Shown here one piece after another: positions 1 through 6,037 of a DNA stretch of 6,037 nt. The translations under genes were made by a program, and so were the position numbers. How positions within the stretch are numbered: position 1 is the stretch's first letter; every line of letters starts with the position of its first letter. Under the pieces are notes generated by a model. The model was not told the origin of the DNA, searched no databases, and saw only the letters and a program-made list of their open reading frames with translations. This DNA is from an uncultured Clostridia bacterium (GTDB taxonomy: Bacteria > Bacillota > Clostridia > Monoglobales > Monoglobaceae): assembly GCA_945878965.1 (NCBI GenBank), contig CAMCUJ010000096.1, forward strand, positions 1 to 6,037, read 5' to 3'.

Positions 1-661
1 AATCCTATATATATATTCATCTGTAAAGCATCTTGCAGAGCTTGATTCCGAAGGTCTTGCACTTTCTGAAATTGCAAGACAGTTTGGTGAGGAATTCAGA
101 CCTGGTGATGTTAGTTATGAAATAAATGTAATCAGATACTATATTAATACCGTAGCAAGCTTTAATCCTAAAATTCCGTCTGTGCCGTATGGCAGTGGAT
201 TCGATGCCGAGCTTGAAAATAGCATAAGAAGTTTTCAGCAGGAATACGGTTTGCCTGTAACAGGGATAGTTGATGAGGAAACGTGGAATAAGCTTGAGGA
301 GGTTTATATAGGAATAATAGATAATACAGGCGGATATTTGGAGGGACTGGGCGTATTGCTTTATCCCGGAGAGCCTGTAAGATACGGAACAAGGAGCGAA
401 GCTGTCAGAGCACTTCAGACATATCTTTCGTATATAGCGGATTTTTATCCGTCTATCCCTAAGGTTTCGGTTACCGGCTATTACGGTGATGAAACTCAAA
501 GTGCAATAAATGCGTTTAAACGTGAATTCGGACTTGAAGGCGGCGGTACGGGCTTTGTCGGAGGCAATACATGGAACAGAATTGCAGAGGTTTATTTGGA
601 TTTAAGAGAAGGCGACACAAAATCCGAGGGTCAGAATCCCGGTTATACTTTAGGGGAGTGA
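1..661 (+). CDS. Tandem peptidoglycan-binding-domain protein, 5' end missing
   Basis: The reading frame is open from base 2 to the TGA at 659-661, giving 219 visible residues; the true start lies left of the window. A GTG at 182 could serve as a start, but it would cut the first binding module in half, so I reject it. Two PG_binding_1-like modules are visible. One spans about residues 35-102, with a helix ending in INVIRYYIN, then SFQQEYGLPVTG and ETWNKL. The other spans about 122-198, with AVRALQTYLS, GYYGDETQSAI and NTWNRIAEVY. Residues 1-20 look like the tail of a further module. Such modules bind cell-wall glycan and are common as repeats in clostridial spore and wall proteins. No catalytic domain is visible, although one could lie in the missing N-terminal part. 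The gene probably shares an mRNA with the next one. Binding-module assignment is fairly sure; a sporulation role is inference. Confidence 0.85.
   Translation, partial: ILYIYSSVKHLAELDSEGLALSEIARQFGEEFRPGDVSYEINVIRYYINTVASFNPKIPSVPYGSGFDAELENSIRSFQQEYGLPVTGIVDEETWNKLEEVYIGIIDNTGGYLEGLGVLLYPGEPVRYGTRSEAVRALQTYLSYIADFYPSIPKVSVTGYYGDETQSAINAFKREFGLEGGGTGFVGGNTWNRIAEVYLDLREGDTKSEGQNPGYTLGE
653..658 (+). promoter_or_regulatory. Ribosome binding site inside the end of the upstream gene
   Basis: GGGGAG lies 9 bases before the ATG at 668 and inside the last codons of the upstream gene. It supports 668 as a real start and suggests that translation of the second gene is coupled to termination of the first. 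Confidence 0.7.
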
Positions 662-667
662 TAATAA

Positions 668-1204
668 ATGAATGGAAGTAATCAAACATCCAAAAGCAAA
701 CATGCAAGCAATGTTATGGAGATACAGCGATATTTAAGACGTATAGCGGATGAAACAGGCGGCATACCAAGAGTATTTCCCGATGGCATATACGGTCCCG
801 AAACTACGCAGGCGGTTATTGAATTTCAGCAGGCGTATGGTTTGCCGGTTACCGGAGTAATTGATCTTGATACCTGGAATGCACTTCATGAAGAAAATGA
901 AAGAATTGTACTTTTAAACAGAGAACCGCTGCCGGTTTATATTTATCCGAGCAAGGATTTGGTTGTTGGTTTAAATAATAAAAGCGATGTTGTTTATGTT
1001 ATACAGATAATGCTAAATGCTTTATCTGATGTATTTGAAAATATTCCGGAGGTTAAAGTAAGCGGAATATATGATTTGCCGACTCAGAATGCTGTGAGGG
1101 AGTTTCAAAGTACAACATCGGGAAATGTTACAGGAAATGTTGATAAGTCCACATGGGACTATCTTACTAAAGTGCATAATGAATATAGAAATAATGGTGA
1201 ATAA
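668..1204 (+). CDS. Small protein with two peptidoglycan-binding modules
   Basis: This 178-residue protein consists almost entirely of two PG_binding_1-like modules. The first covers about residues 13-76 (VMEIQRYLRRIA, DGIYGPETTQAVIEFQQ, YGLPVTG, DTWNAL). The second covers about 105-170 (VVYVIQIMLNAL, GIYDLPTQNAVREFQ, STWDYLTKVH). Both match the modules of the preceding gene closely in pattern, so the two genes probably arose by duplication or by splitting of a longer repeat protein. The N terminus is short and polar (MNGSNQTSKSKHASN), with no signal peptide or membrane segment, so the Sec pathway is unlikely to export it. A mother-cell protein deposited on the spore surface would fit, but that is inference. 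The ATG at 668 follows a good ribosome site. Translation ends in two TAA codons just ahead of a hairpin terminator. A catalytic role is unlikely because no hydrolase motif is present. Confidence 0.88.
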   Translation: MNGSNQTSKSKHASNVMEIQRYLRRIADETGGIPRVFPDGIYGPETTQAVIEFQQAYGLPVTGVIDLDTWNALHEENERIVLLNREPLPVYIYPSKDLVVGLNNKSDVVYVIQIMLNALSDVFENIPEVKVSGIYDLPTQNAVREFQSTTSGNVTGNVDKSTWDYLTKVHNEYRNNGE

Positions 1205-1214
1205 TAACTTTTTA

Positions 1215-1239
1215 AGGGGCGGATTTTATATCCGCCTTT
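1215..1239 (+). terminator. Probable intrinsic terminator after the peptidoglycan-binding genes
   Basis: A ten-pair hairpin pairs 1215-1224 with 1230-1239 around a 5-base loop, TTTAT. The core is GGCGGAT against ATCCGCC, with one A-T and two G-T pairs at the base. The T-run after it is short (TTT, then CGTGTT), so termination may be partial. It sits 10 bases after the first stop codon, the expected place for the end of the operon. Confidence 0.65.
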
Positions 1240-1309
1240 CGTGTTAATATATGCGGATATATATTACTTTGGGTGAATTTTTTATATATGAAATGGTGTA
1301 AATTAAATA

Positions 1310-1338
1310 TTGACAATTTTTAAGCCTGATAGTATACT
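1310..1338 (+). promoter_or_regulatory. Near-consensus sigma-A promoter for the kinase-like gene
   Basis: TTGACA at 1310-1315 is a perfect -35 box. TATACT at 1333-1338 matches the -10 consensus in five of six bases. The spacer is exactly 17 bases. Transcription would begin near 1345, leaving a leader of about 20 bases that carries the GAGGTGA ribosome site at 1354-1360. This indicates steady expression by the housekeeping sigma factor, separate from the genes on the left. Confidence 0.8.
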
Positions 1339-1366
1339 TAAAGCATAAAGAGTGAGGTGAAACTAT

Positions 1367-2248
1367 ATGTCAAAAGAAGATAATTTAATTAATGAATCTG
1401 ATATGCTTAACAGTGATAAGCTTATTAAGGATATGAATATACTTAAGCATATCAACAATTATGCATTAATAGGATTCAGAAGATTGAATGAGATCAGTAC
1501 GAGTGATATAGCTTTTTTATCAGATGCCAATCAGAAAAGAATTTATATTGCAAGACTGATTTATATGAATATCATAAGTGAAATAGAAAAAGCCAAAACT
1601 ATTGAGCAGCTAAAGGAATTTGATTTTAAGGAATGTGTACATAGTATCAAAATTTATGACAGTATAAAAAGCTTATGTGAAAAGATTAATTCGGTTGTCG
1701 GAGATGCGGCAAACGTTAAAATGAAATTTAATTCGGACAATGAAAAAGATATTCGTGTTTTAAGTGATTATTCCGTTTTAAGATTTATATTTTTGAATAT
1801 TGTATCCCTCCTTGCAATGAATATTGAGAAGAAGAAAAAGATTATTAATGTTGAAGTTAAAAGAAATCCGGAAAGTAATAAGGTTAGCATTAACATATGG
1901 AATAAATTTTCATTCAGAATTAAGGACAAGGTTACTGATATAAATAAAGCGTTTGAGATGTACTCAAGCGATTATGATTTCGAGCAGACTATTAATATCG
2001 GTAAGGCTCTTGCAAAATTAATGGACGGTGATGTTTCATACTTTTTAGACGGTGATGTTCTTAAGGTGTTCATTTCAATTCCCGAATTTATACAAGAATC
2101 TGAGCTTGATATTAAGCTTATGGAAAAACCTGATTATGAAGCTACAGATAAAATTTCGATTTTGTCAACATTTTCATCTGTACTCATTGAAAGCTTTATT
2201 GAGAATGATTCTAAAATTATGGATATATCGGAATTTTTTAATATATGA
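1367..2248 (+). CDS. Degenerate histidine-kinase-like protein (possible phosphotransferase or pseudokinase)
   Basis: The 293-residue product has no signal peptide or membrane segment and should be cytoplasmic. I do not recognise it as a named protein. Its layout resembles the core of a sensor kinase. Residues about 20-107 are two long helical stretches like a dimerisation/phosphotransfer domain, with His28 in LKHINNYAL a possible phosphoacceptor. Residues about 130-240 resemble an HATPase fold: DYSVLRFIFLNIV (N-box-like, Asn144), then INVEVKRN and VSINIWN strands, then TINIGKALAKLMDGDVSYF and LKVFISIP, where a kinase has its last helix and strands. The glycine-rich ATP boxes (DxGxG and GxGxGL) are absent, so ATP binding is doubtful. 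The last 50 residues are unassigned. Spo0B and ChpT are known kinase-derived phosphotransferases with a similar loss. The gene stands alone between its own promoter and the promoter of the next operon. It is visibly richer in A and T than the genes downstream. Confidence 0.6.
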   Translation: MSKEDNLINESDMLNSDKLIKDMNILKHINNYALIGFRRLNEISTSDIAFLSDANQKRIYIARLIYMNIISEIEKAKTIEQLKEFDFKECVHSIKIYDSIKSLCEKINSVVGDAANVKMKFNSDNEKDIRVLSDYSVLRFIFLNIVSLLAMNIEKKKKIINVEVKRNPESNKVSINIWNKFSFRIKDKVTDINKAFEMYSSDYDFEQTINIGKALAKLMDGDVSYFLDGDVLKVFISIPEFIQESELDIKLMEKPDYEATDKISILSTFSSVLIESFIENDSKIMDISEFFNI

Positions 2249-2304
2249 TAATCTGTATTATGAAGCTTTGATTGATAAAAATTAATAAAAAAATCAAAAA
2301 AGTA

Positions 2305-2334
2305 TAGACTTTTAATATGGAAAAGTGTTATAAT
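2305..2334 (+). promoter_or_regulatory. Extended -10 promoter for the dehydrogenase operon
   Basis: TATAAT at 2329-2334 is a perfect -10 box, preceded by TG at 2326-2327 (extended -10). A weak -35 box, TAGACT at 2305-2310, matches consensus in four of six bases with an 18-base spacer. A ribosome site, AAGGAAG at 2368-2374, follows 9 bases before the ATG at 2384. No clear operator palindrome was found around it. Confidence 0.72.
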
Positions 2335-2383
2335 ATAATAGATATGATTATGAAACAATAAAAAGTTAAGGAAGTGGTTAGAT

Positions 2384-3529
2384 ATGAGTAATTCTGTTTC
2401 TATACTTTTGGTAGGAGTCGGAGGCTATGGTCATGTTTACGTTGACGCATTGGTTGAAACGTGCGGCGACTATGACTTTAAGATTGTCGGAGCGGTTGAG
2501 CCGTTTCCAAAGCCATCTAAGAGCCTTGATTATTTAAAGGAAAGAAATGTACCTTTTTTTGCTGATATGGATGAATTCTATAAAGATAATTCAGCGGATT
2601 TATGTATAATCAGTTCGCCTATACATTTTCACAAAGAACAGGTGAAAACAGCACTTGCAAACGGCAGTAATGTTTTGTGTGAGAAGCCGACAGCGGGCTG
2701 TGTTGATGATGTAAAGGAAATGATAGATGCGAAGAATAAAGCCGGAAAGTTTGTAGCAATAGGTTTTCAGTTATCCTTTGCGGATTCTATTCTTGCACTT
2801 AAAAAGGATATAATTGACGGAGTATGGGGCAAGCCTAAATTGTTTAAGAGTATAACATTCTTCCCACGTCCTCTTGAGTATTTTAAGGCAAGAGGCTGGG
2901 CAGGAAAGAAATTCAGTCCTGACGGCAAATACATAATGGACAGCATTGCAAACAATGCGGCAGCACATACGCTCCATAATATGTTCTTTGTACTTGGAAG
3001 TGAAATAAGTAAAGCGGAATTTCCTACATCTTGTGAGGCTGAATTATACAGAGCCAACGATATTGAAACATTTGACGCAATTGTTGCACGTTTTGAAACG
3101 GAATGCGGTGTTCCTGTAGTTTACTGTGCGGCTCATCCTATTGAAAGTGTTATAAACCCAAGCTTTGAGTTTGAATTTGAGAACGGTGTTGTAAAGTATA
3201 GTATGGATACAGATAATATGGTTGGATATTTCAATGACGGAACTGAAAAGGTATACGGAAAAGCAGGTGACCATAAATCTAAGATTTATAAGGTTCTTGA
3301 TACGCTTACAAAGAACGAGGATAAGATTACATGTACTCTTGAAACTACACTTCCTCATGTAACAGCTATAGAAATGCTTGGCAAGCATTTTGATGATATC
3401 AAGACTTTCTCTGATTCTGAAACAGAGATTATCAAGATGAAGGGTGAAAAGGACGGTCTTATAGTTAAGGGTCTTGAGGAAACAATCAGAAAATGCTTTG
3501 AAAGCGGAAAGCTTCCGAAGGAGCTTTAA
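2384..3529 (+). CDS. Gfo/Idh/MocA family oxidoreductase (first of pair)
   Basis: This 381-residue cytoplasmic NAD(P)-dependent dehydrogenase belongs to the family that oxidises or reduces hydroxyl groups of sugars, cyclitols and glycosides. The N-terminal Rossmann domain begins with the dinucleotide loop GVGGYG (residues 11-16). SSPIHFH follows at 77-83, and the family hallmark EKP is at 100-102. The C-terminal alpha/beta substrate domain starts near residue 125. The usual catalytic D-x3-H pair seems to read Asp186-S-I-A-Asn190, with His195 and His198 a turn further on (AAAHTLHNM), so proton transfer may be arranged differently. Length is normal for the family. It is the first gene of an operon, 26 bases ahead of a second, distantly related dehydrogenase. 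Family assignment is firm; substrate and direction are unknown. MocA-type inositol, keto-glycoside or amino-sugar dehydrogenase roles are all possible. Confidence 0.93.
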   Translation: MSNSVSILLVGVGGYGHVYVDALVETCGDYDFKIVGAVEPFPKPSKSLDYLKERNVPFFADMDEFYKDNSADLCIISSPIHFHKEQVKTALANGSNVLCEKPTAGCVDDVKEMIDAKNKAGKFVAIGFQLSFADSILALKKDIIDGVWGKPKLFKSITFFPRPLEYFKARGWAGKKFSPDGKYIMDSIANNAAAHTLHNMFFVLGSEISKAEFPTSCEAELYRANDIETFDAIVARFETECGVPVVYCAAHPIESVINPSFEFEFENGVVKYSMDTDNMVGYFNDGTEKVYGKAGDHKSKIYKVLDTLTKNEDKITCTLETTLPHVTAIEMLGKHFDDIKTFSDSETEIIKMKGEKDGLIVKGLEETIRKCFESGKLPKEL

Positions 3530-3555
3530 GGAATAAGCGAGGAGAGATTAATAAA

Positions 3556-4554
3556 ATGGCACTTAAGGTTTGTATTATAGGAATGACAGGTCACAGTGGT
3601 TATGTAACAAAGGCGGCTGAATATAACAAGGATTTTTATATTTCGGCAGTTTCCGACGGACCTGAAAAAGCGGGTTGTGAGAAGGTTTTTAAGGGTTCGC
3701 AAAGTTCCAATCCCGATGTAAAGAAATATGAAGATTACATAGAAATGCTTGATACTGAAAAGCCTGATATAGCGGTTGTAAATCCGTACTGCGGATATAA
3801 TGCACAGGTTAATATAGAATGTCTAAAGAGAAACATACACGTATTTTCGGAAAAGCCTGTGGCGACAGAGCTTGATGAGCTTGAAAAGCTTAAAGAGGCG
3901 TATTATGCGGCAGACGGAGTTGTTTTCGCTTCAATGATGGCTATACGATACACACCGTGGTTTGCTGCGGCAAAAAAGGCAATAGATGCCGGAGCGGTTG
4001 GAGATATAAGACTTATGAACGCTCAGAAGTCTTACAGACTTGGAAAAAGAGATGGAATGTATCTTGATAGAAAGCTTTACGGAGGAACTATCCTTTGGGT
4101 AGGAAGTCATGCGATTGACTGGCTTTATTGGCTTTCCGGAAAGAAGTTTGAGGAAGTCTTTGCGGTTCACAGCAGCAAGGCTAATAAGGGTCATAATGAC
4201 CTTGAGGTTTCTGCAACCTGTAATTTCAGAATGGAGGATGAGGTTGCGGCTACTGCAAGCATAGACTTTTTAAGACCGGCTGAGGCACCGAGCCATGACG
4301 ATGACAGAGTAAGAGTTGTAGGCTCTACAGGTGTTTTGGAGGTAAGAGGCGGACAGGTTTATCTTATAAATGAAAACGGCGAACAGACTCTTCCTCTTGA
4401 AGAAAGAGTAAATCCGTTTGATGAGGTTGTAAAGGCGGTTCTTGGAAATAATGGTGATATAGTAAAGGCGGAGGATACTTTCTATGTTACAGAAGCCTGC
4501 ATAAGAGCGAGAATGTCTGCTGATGAAAAGAAGGTTATTTCATTTAATGCGTAA
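3556..4554 (+). CDS. Gfo/Idh/MocA family oxidoreductase (second of pair)
   Basis: This 332-residue cytoplasmic NAD(P)-dependent dehydrogenase has a Rossmann domain opening with GMTGHSG (residues 9-15), an unusual form of the glycine loop. It has EKP at 99-101 and a C-terminal substrate domain from about residue 125. GGTILWVGSHAIDWLYWLSG at 176-195 holds the catalytic-site segment. The family His and the following Asp are kept (His185, Asp188), but the Asp four residues before the His is replaced by Trp181. Near the C terminus, a basic-acidic stretch (DDDRVRVVGSTG) is typical of Gfo/Idh proteins. The ATG at 3556 has GAGGAGA at 3539-3545, ten bases upstream. It is clearly not a recent copy of the preceding gene. 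The two may act in sequence or form a mixed oligomer, but that is inference. It could alternatively be a lyase-type or non-redox member, because the active-site Asp is gone. Confidence 0.92.
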   Translation: MALKVCIIGMTGHSGYVTKAAEYNKDFYISAVSDGPEKAGCEKVFKGSQSSNPDVKKYEDYIEMLDTEKPDIAVVNPYCGYNAQVNIECLKRNIHVFSEKPVATELDELEKLKEAYYAADGVVFASMMAIRYTPWFAAAKKAIDAGAVGDIRLMNAQKSYRLGKRDGMYLDRKLYGGTILWVGSHAIDWLYWLSGKKFEEVFAVHSSKANKGHNDLEVSATCNFRMEDEVAATASIDFLRPAEAPSHDDDRVRVVGSTGVLEVRGGQVYLINENGEQTLPLEERVNPFDEVVKAVLGNNGDIVKAEDTFYVTEACIRARMSADEKKVISFNA

Positions 4555-4719
4555 TTGAGTGTTAGGGCGTATAAATGCGATTTCTGGAAAGGTTATTAAG
4601 GCTGTAGAGTCGGATTCTATATCTGCTCGAAATAAAACATATTTTTGAGGGATTATACAGAATTGTTTTCTACGGCTAAAAACAACGATAAATAAAATTT
4701 TAAGGAGAGTAATAATTAA
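4555..4719 (+). other. 165-base gap inside the operon, with AT-rich hairpin
   Basis: No clear terminator or strong promoter is visible between the second dehydrogenase and the flavoenzyme. A 7-pair hairpin (TTGTTTT at 4663-4669 with AAAACAA at 4679-4685, 9-base loop) lies shortly before the ribosome site. A poor promoter-like pair (TTGTTT at 4663-4668 and GATAAA at 4687-4692, 18 bases apart) overlaps it. The gap is long compared with the 26 bases between the two dehydrogenase genes. Internal transcription start or mRNA processing is possible but unproven. Confidence 0.35.
4702..4709 (+). promoter_or_regulatory. Strong ribosome binding site of the flavoenzyme gene
   Basis: AAGGAGAG is close to the full anti-16S complement and lies 10 bases before the ATG at 4720. 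It fixes this ATG as the start and predicts efficient translation. Confidence 0.75.
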
Positions 4720-6037
4720 ATGGAGCAGAGAAAATTTGATTATAAAACTATTGAGGATTTAAAAGCTGATATAGAGAAGGCGGGAGTTAATCTTCCTTTA
4801 TCCGATAACTTAGAGGTACTTAAAAAGCCTGTAAAGATAGGTGATAAGGTTGTTCCAAATTCACTTGGAATTCATCCTATGGAGGGCTGTGACGGAACAC
4901 CTGACGGTGCGCCAAGCGACTTGACATTCAGAAGATATAAGAGATTTGGTGCAGGCGGCGCCGGACTTTTATGGATGGAAGCGTGTGCCGTTGTTAAGGA
5001 AGGCAGAGCAAATCCGCTTCAGATTTCTATGAATGAGGGAAATATAGATAAGTTTAAGGAACTTGTAGCTGAAACTAAGAAGGCAGCTAAAGAGTCTATG
5101 GGTGAGGATTTTGAGCCTTACACAGTTATACAGCTTACACATTCGGGAAGATACAGCAATCCGGACTATGATAAGTCACCGGCTATTATGGCAACAGAGG
5201 AGAATCCTTACATTGACCCATATACAAAGCCGATAAGAAGAGTTATAACAGATGAAGAGCTTGAGGCACTTGAAGATAAGTATGTGGAGGCTGCAAAGTT
5301 TGCAAAAGAGGCAGGATTTGATGCAGTTGATATAAAGGCCTGTCACAGATACTTAAATTCTGAGCTTTTATCTGCTCATACAAGAGAGGGCAAATACGGC
5401 GGCAGCTTTGAGAACAGAACAAGATTTTTACTTAACATAATAGACAAGGTAAAGGCTGCGGTAGACATAGATATAGCAGTAAGAATGAATGCTTATGACG
5501 CTATCCCGTATCCATACGGTTGGGGAACTGACAAGGACGGAAAGCCTGACCTTACAGAGCCTAAGAAGCTTATAAAGATATTGTATGAGAAGGGTGTGAA
5601 GCTTGTTGACATCAGCACAGGTAACCCGTATTATAATCCGCACGTTGGACGTCCTTGCGATATAGGTCCTTACCGAGCTAACGAGCATCAGGTTGAGTCT
5701 GCAGCAAGAATGCTTAATATTATAAAGGAAATGCAGGCAGAGGTTCCTAATATGGTTATAATGGGAACAGGCTTCAGCTGGTTCAGAGAATACGGCGCAA
5801 ACCTTGCTGCGGCTTGTGTTGAGAACGGCTGGATGACTATTGCGGGTATGGGCAGACAAGCATTTGCTTACCCTGACTTTGCAAAGGATATAATCGAAAA
5901 CGGCGGAATGGTTAGAAATAAGTGCTGTATCGCTTGTACGAAGTGTACAGAGATTATGAGATATCATTCAAAGGCAGGCTGCGTTGTAAGAGATTCTAAG
6001 GTTTATGTTCCGATTTGGAAAGAGGCTACAAACGGCA
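4720..6037 (+). CDS. NADH:flavin oxidoreductase, old yellow enzyme class with 4Fe-4S site (3' end missing)
   Basis: The frame is open from the ATG to the right edge, giving 439 visible residues. It encodes an FMN-binding TIM barrel of the old yellow enzyme family, which typically reduces C=C bonds next to a carbonyl. Landmarks are GIHPMEG (50-56), FGAGGAGLLWMEA (76-88), QLTHSGRY (138-145, FMN-site segment) and YGGSFENRTRF. A cysteine set C403-x2-C406-x2-C409-x11-C421 matches the 4Fe-4S binding pattern of the trimethylamine dehydrogenase / 2,4-dienoyl-CoA reductase group. In the active-site segment DIKACHRYL, the second His is kept (His209), but the first family His is Lys206. Members with this sequence style, as I recall them, end soon after the cluster. 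The gene may therefore stop just beyond the window without the FAD/NAD(P) half of the larger enzymes. That cannot be settled here. The position after two dehydrogenases suggests reduction of an unsaturated keto sugar or similar intermediate; this is inference. Confidence 0.92.
   Translation, partial: MEQRKFDYKTIEDLKADIEKAGVNLPLSDNLEVLKKPVKIGDKVVPNSLGIHPMEGCDGTPDGAPSDLTFRRYKRFGAGGAGLLWMEACAVVKEGRANPLQISMNEGNIDKFKELVAETKKAAKESMGEDFEPYTVIQLTHSGRYSNPDYDKSPAIMATEENPYIDPYTKPIRRVITDEELEALEDKYVEAAKFAKEAGFDAVDIKACHRYLNSELLSAHTREGKYGGSFENRTRFLLNIIDKVKAAVDIDIAVRMNAYDAIPYPYGWGTDKDGKPDLTEPKKLIKILYEKGVKLVDISTGNPYYNPHVGRPCDIGPYRANEHQVESAARMLNIIKEMQAEVPNMVIMGTGFSWFREYGANLAAACVENGWMTIAGMGRQAFAYPDFAKDIIENGGMVRNKCCIACTKCTEIMRYHSKAGCVVRDSKVYVPIWKEATNG

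Noticed and set aside
17..499. Long open frame on the - strand opposite the first peptidoglycan-binding gene
   Set aside because: The + strand frame carries well-formed binding modules; the opposite product is low-complexity and has no motif.
182..661. GTG at 182 as the start of the first gene
   Set aside because: The frame is open to the left edge with family-like sequence, and this start would remove half of a binding module; no ribosome site precedes it.
1246..1265. AT palindrome AATATAT-GCGG-atATATATT as an operator or second terminator
   Set aside because: It is almost pure A/T and expected by chance in this composition; no second copy was seen near the promoter.
2267..2298. AT-rich inverted repeat (TTTGATT with AATCAAA) after the kinase-like gene
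   Set aside because: The stem is weak, the loop is 18 bases, and it is followed by an A-run rather than a T-run, so it is not a convincing + strand terminator.
4559..4648. Small frame from GTG, 29 residues, between the second dehydrogenase and the flavoenzyme
   Set aside because: It has plausible amino-acid use but no ribosome site, a rare start codon and no recognisable motif; too short to support.
5428..5967. Long open frame on the - strand inside the flavoenzyme gene (179 codons)
   Set aside because: It lies opposite a clear flavoenzyme coding frame, and its product is Cys/His/Ser-rich without any family motif; an antisense shadow.

Overview
The window reads as chromosomal DNA of an anaerobic, low-GC, probably spore-forming member of the Clostridia (a Lachnospiraceae- or Ruminococcaceae-like gut bacterium). 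This rests on AT-rich DNA, strong purine-rich Shine-Dalgarno sites, sigma-A type promoters, a spore-type family of tandem peptidoglycan-binding proteins, and an iron-sulfur old-yellow-enzyme relative typical of anaerobes. The species cannot be named from sequence alone. All six genes lie on the + strand. No gap between genes exceeds about 165 bases. No RNA gene, insertion sequence, CRISPR array or attachment site was seen.

Left part (1-1250): the 3' end of a gene made of peptidoglycan-binding (PG_binding_1-like) modules, then a second complete gene of 178 residues with two more modules. The genes are separated only by three consecutive in-phase stop codons, so they look like one transcription unit. 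A GC-rich hairpin at 1215-1239 probably closes it. The complete protein has no visible enzyme domain and no signal peptide, which suggests a structural role, possibly in the spore coat or cortex layer.

Middle (1251-2260): a single gene behind a near-consensus sigma-A promoter. Its 293-residue product looks like the cytoplasmic half of a histidine kinase whose ATP-binding boxes have decayed. A phosphotransfer protein or pseudokinase is possible, but this is inference.

Right part (2300-6037): a metabolic operon behind its own extended -10 promoter. It holds two different Gfo/Idh/MocA dehydrogenases (381 and 332 residues), 26 bases apart. After a 165-base gap comes an NADH:flavin oxidoreductase of the FMN/4Fe-4S old-yellow-enzyme class, which runs off the right edge. 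The first dehydrogenase appears to keep the catalytic Asp but lose the His of the usual D-x3-H pair; the second keeps the His but has Trp in place of the Asp. A plausible joint role is oxidation or epimerisation of an unusual sugar, cyclitol or glycoside, with reduction of an unsaturated keto intermediate by the flavoenzyme. The substrate cannot be read from this window.
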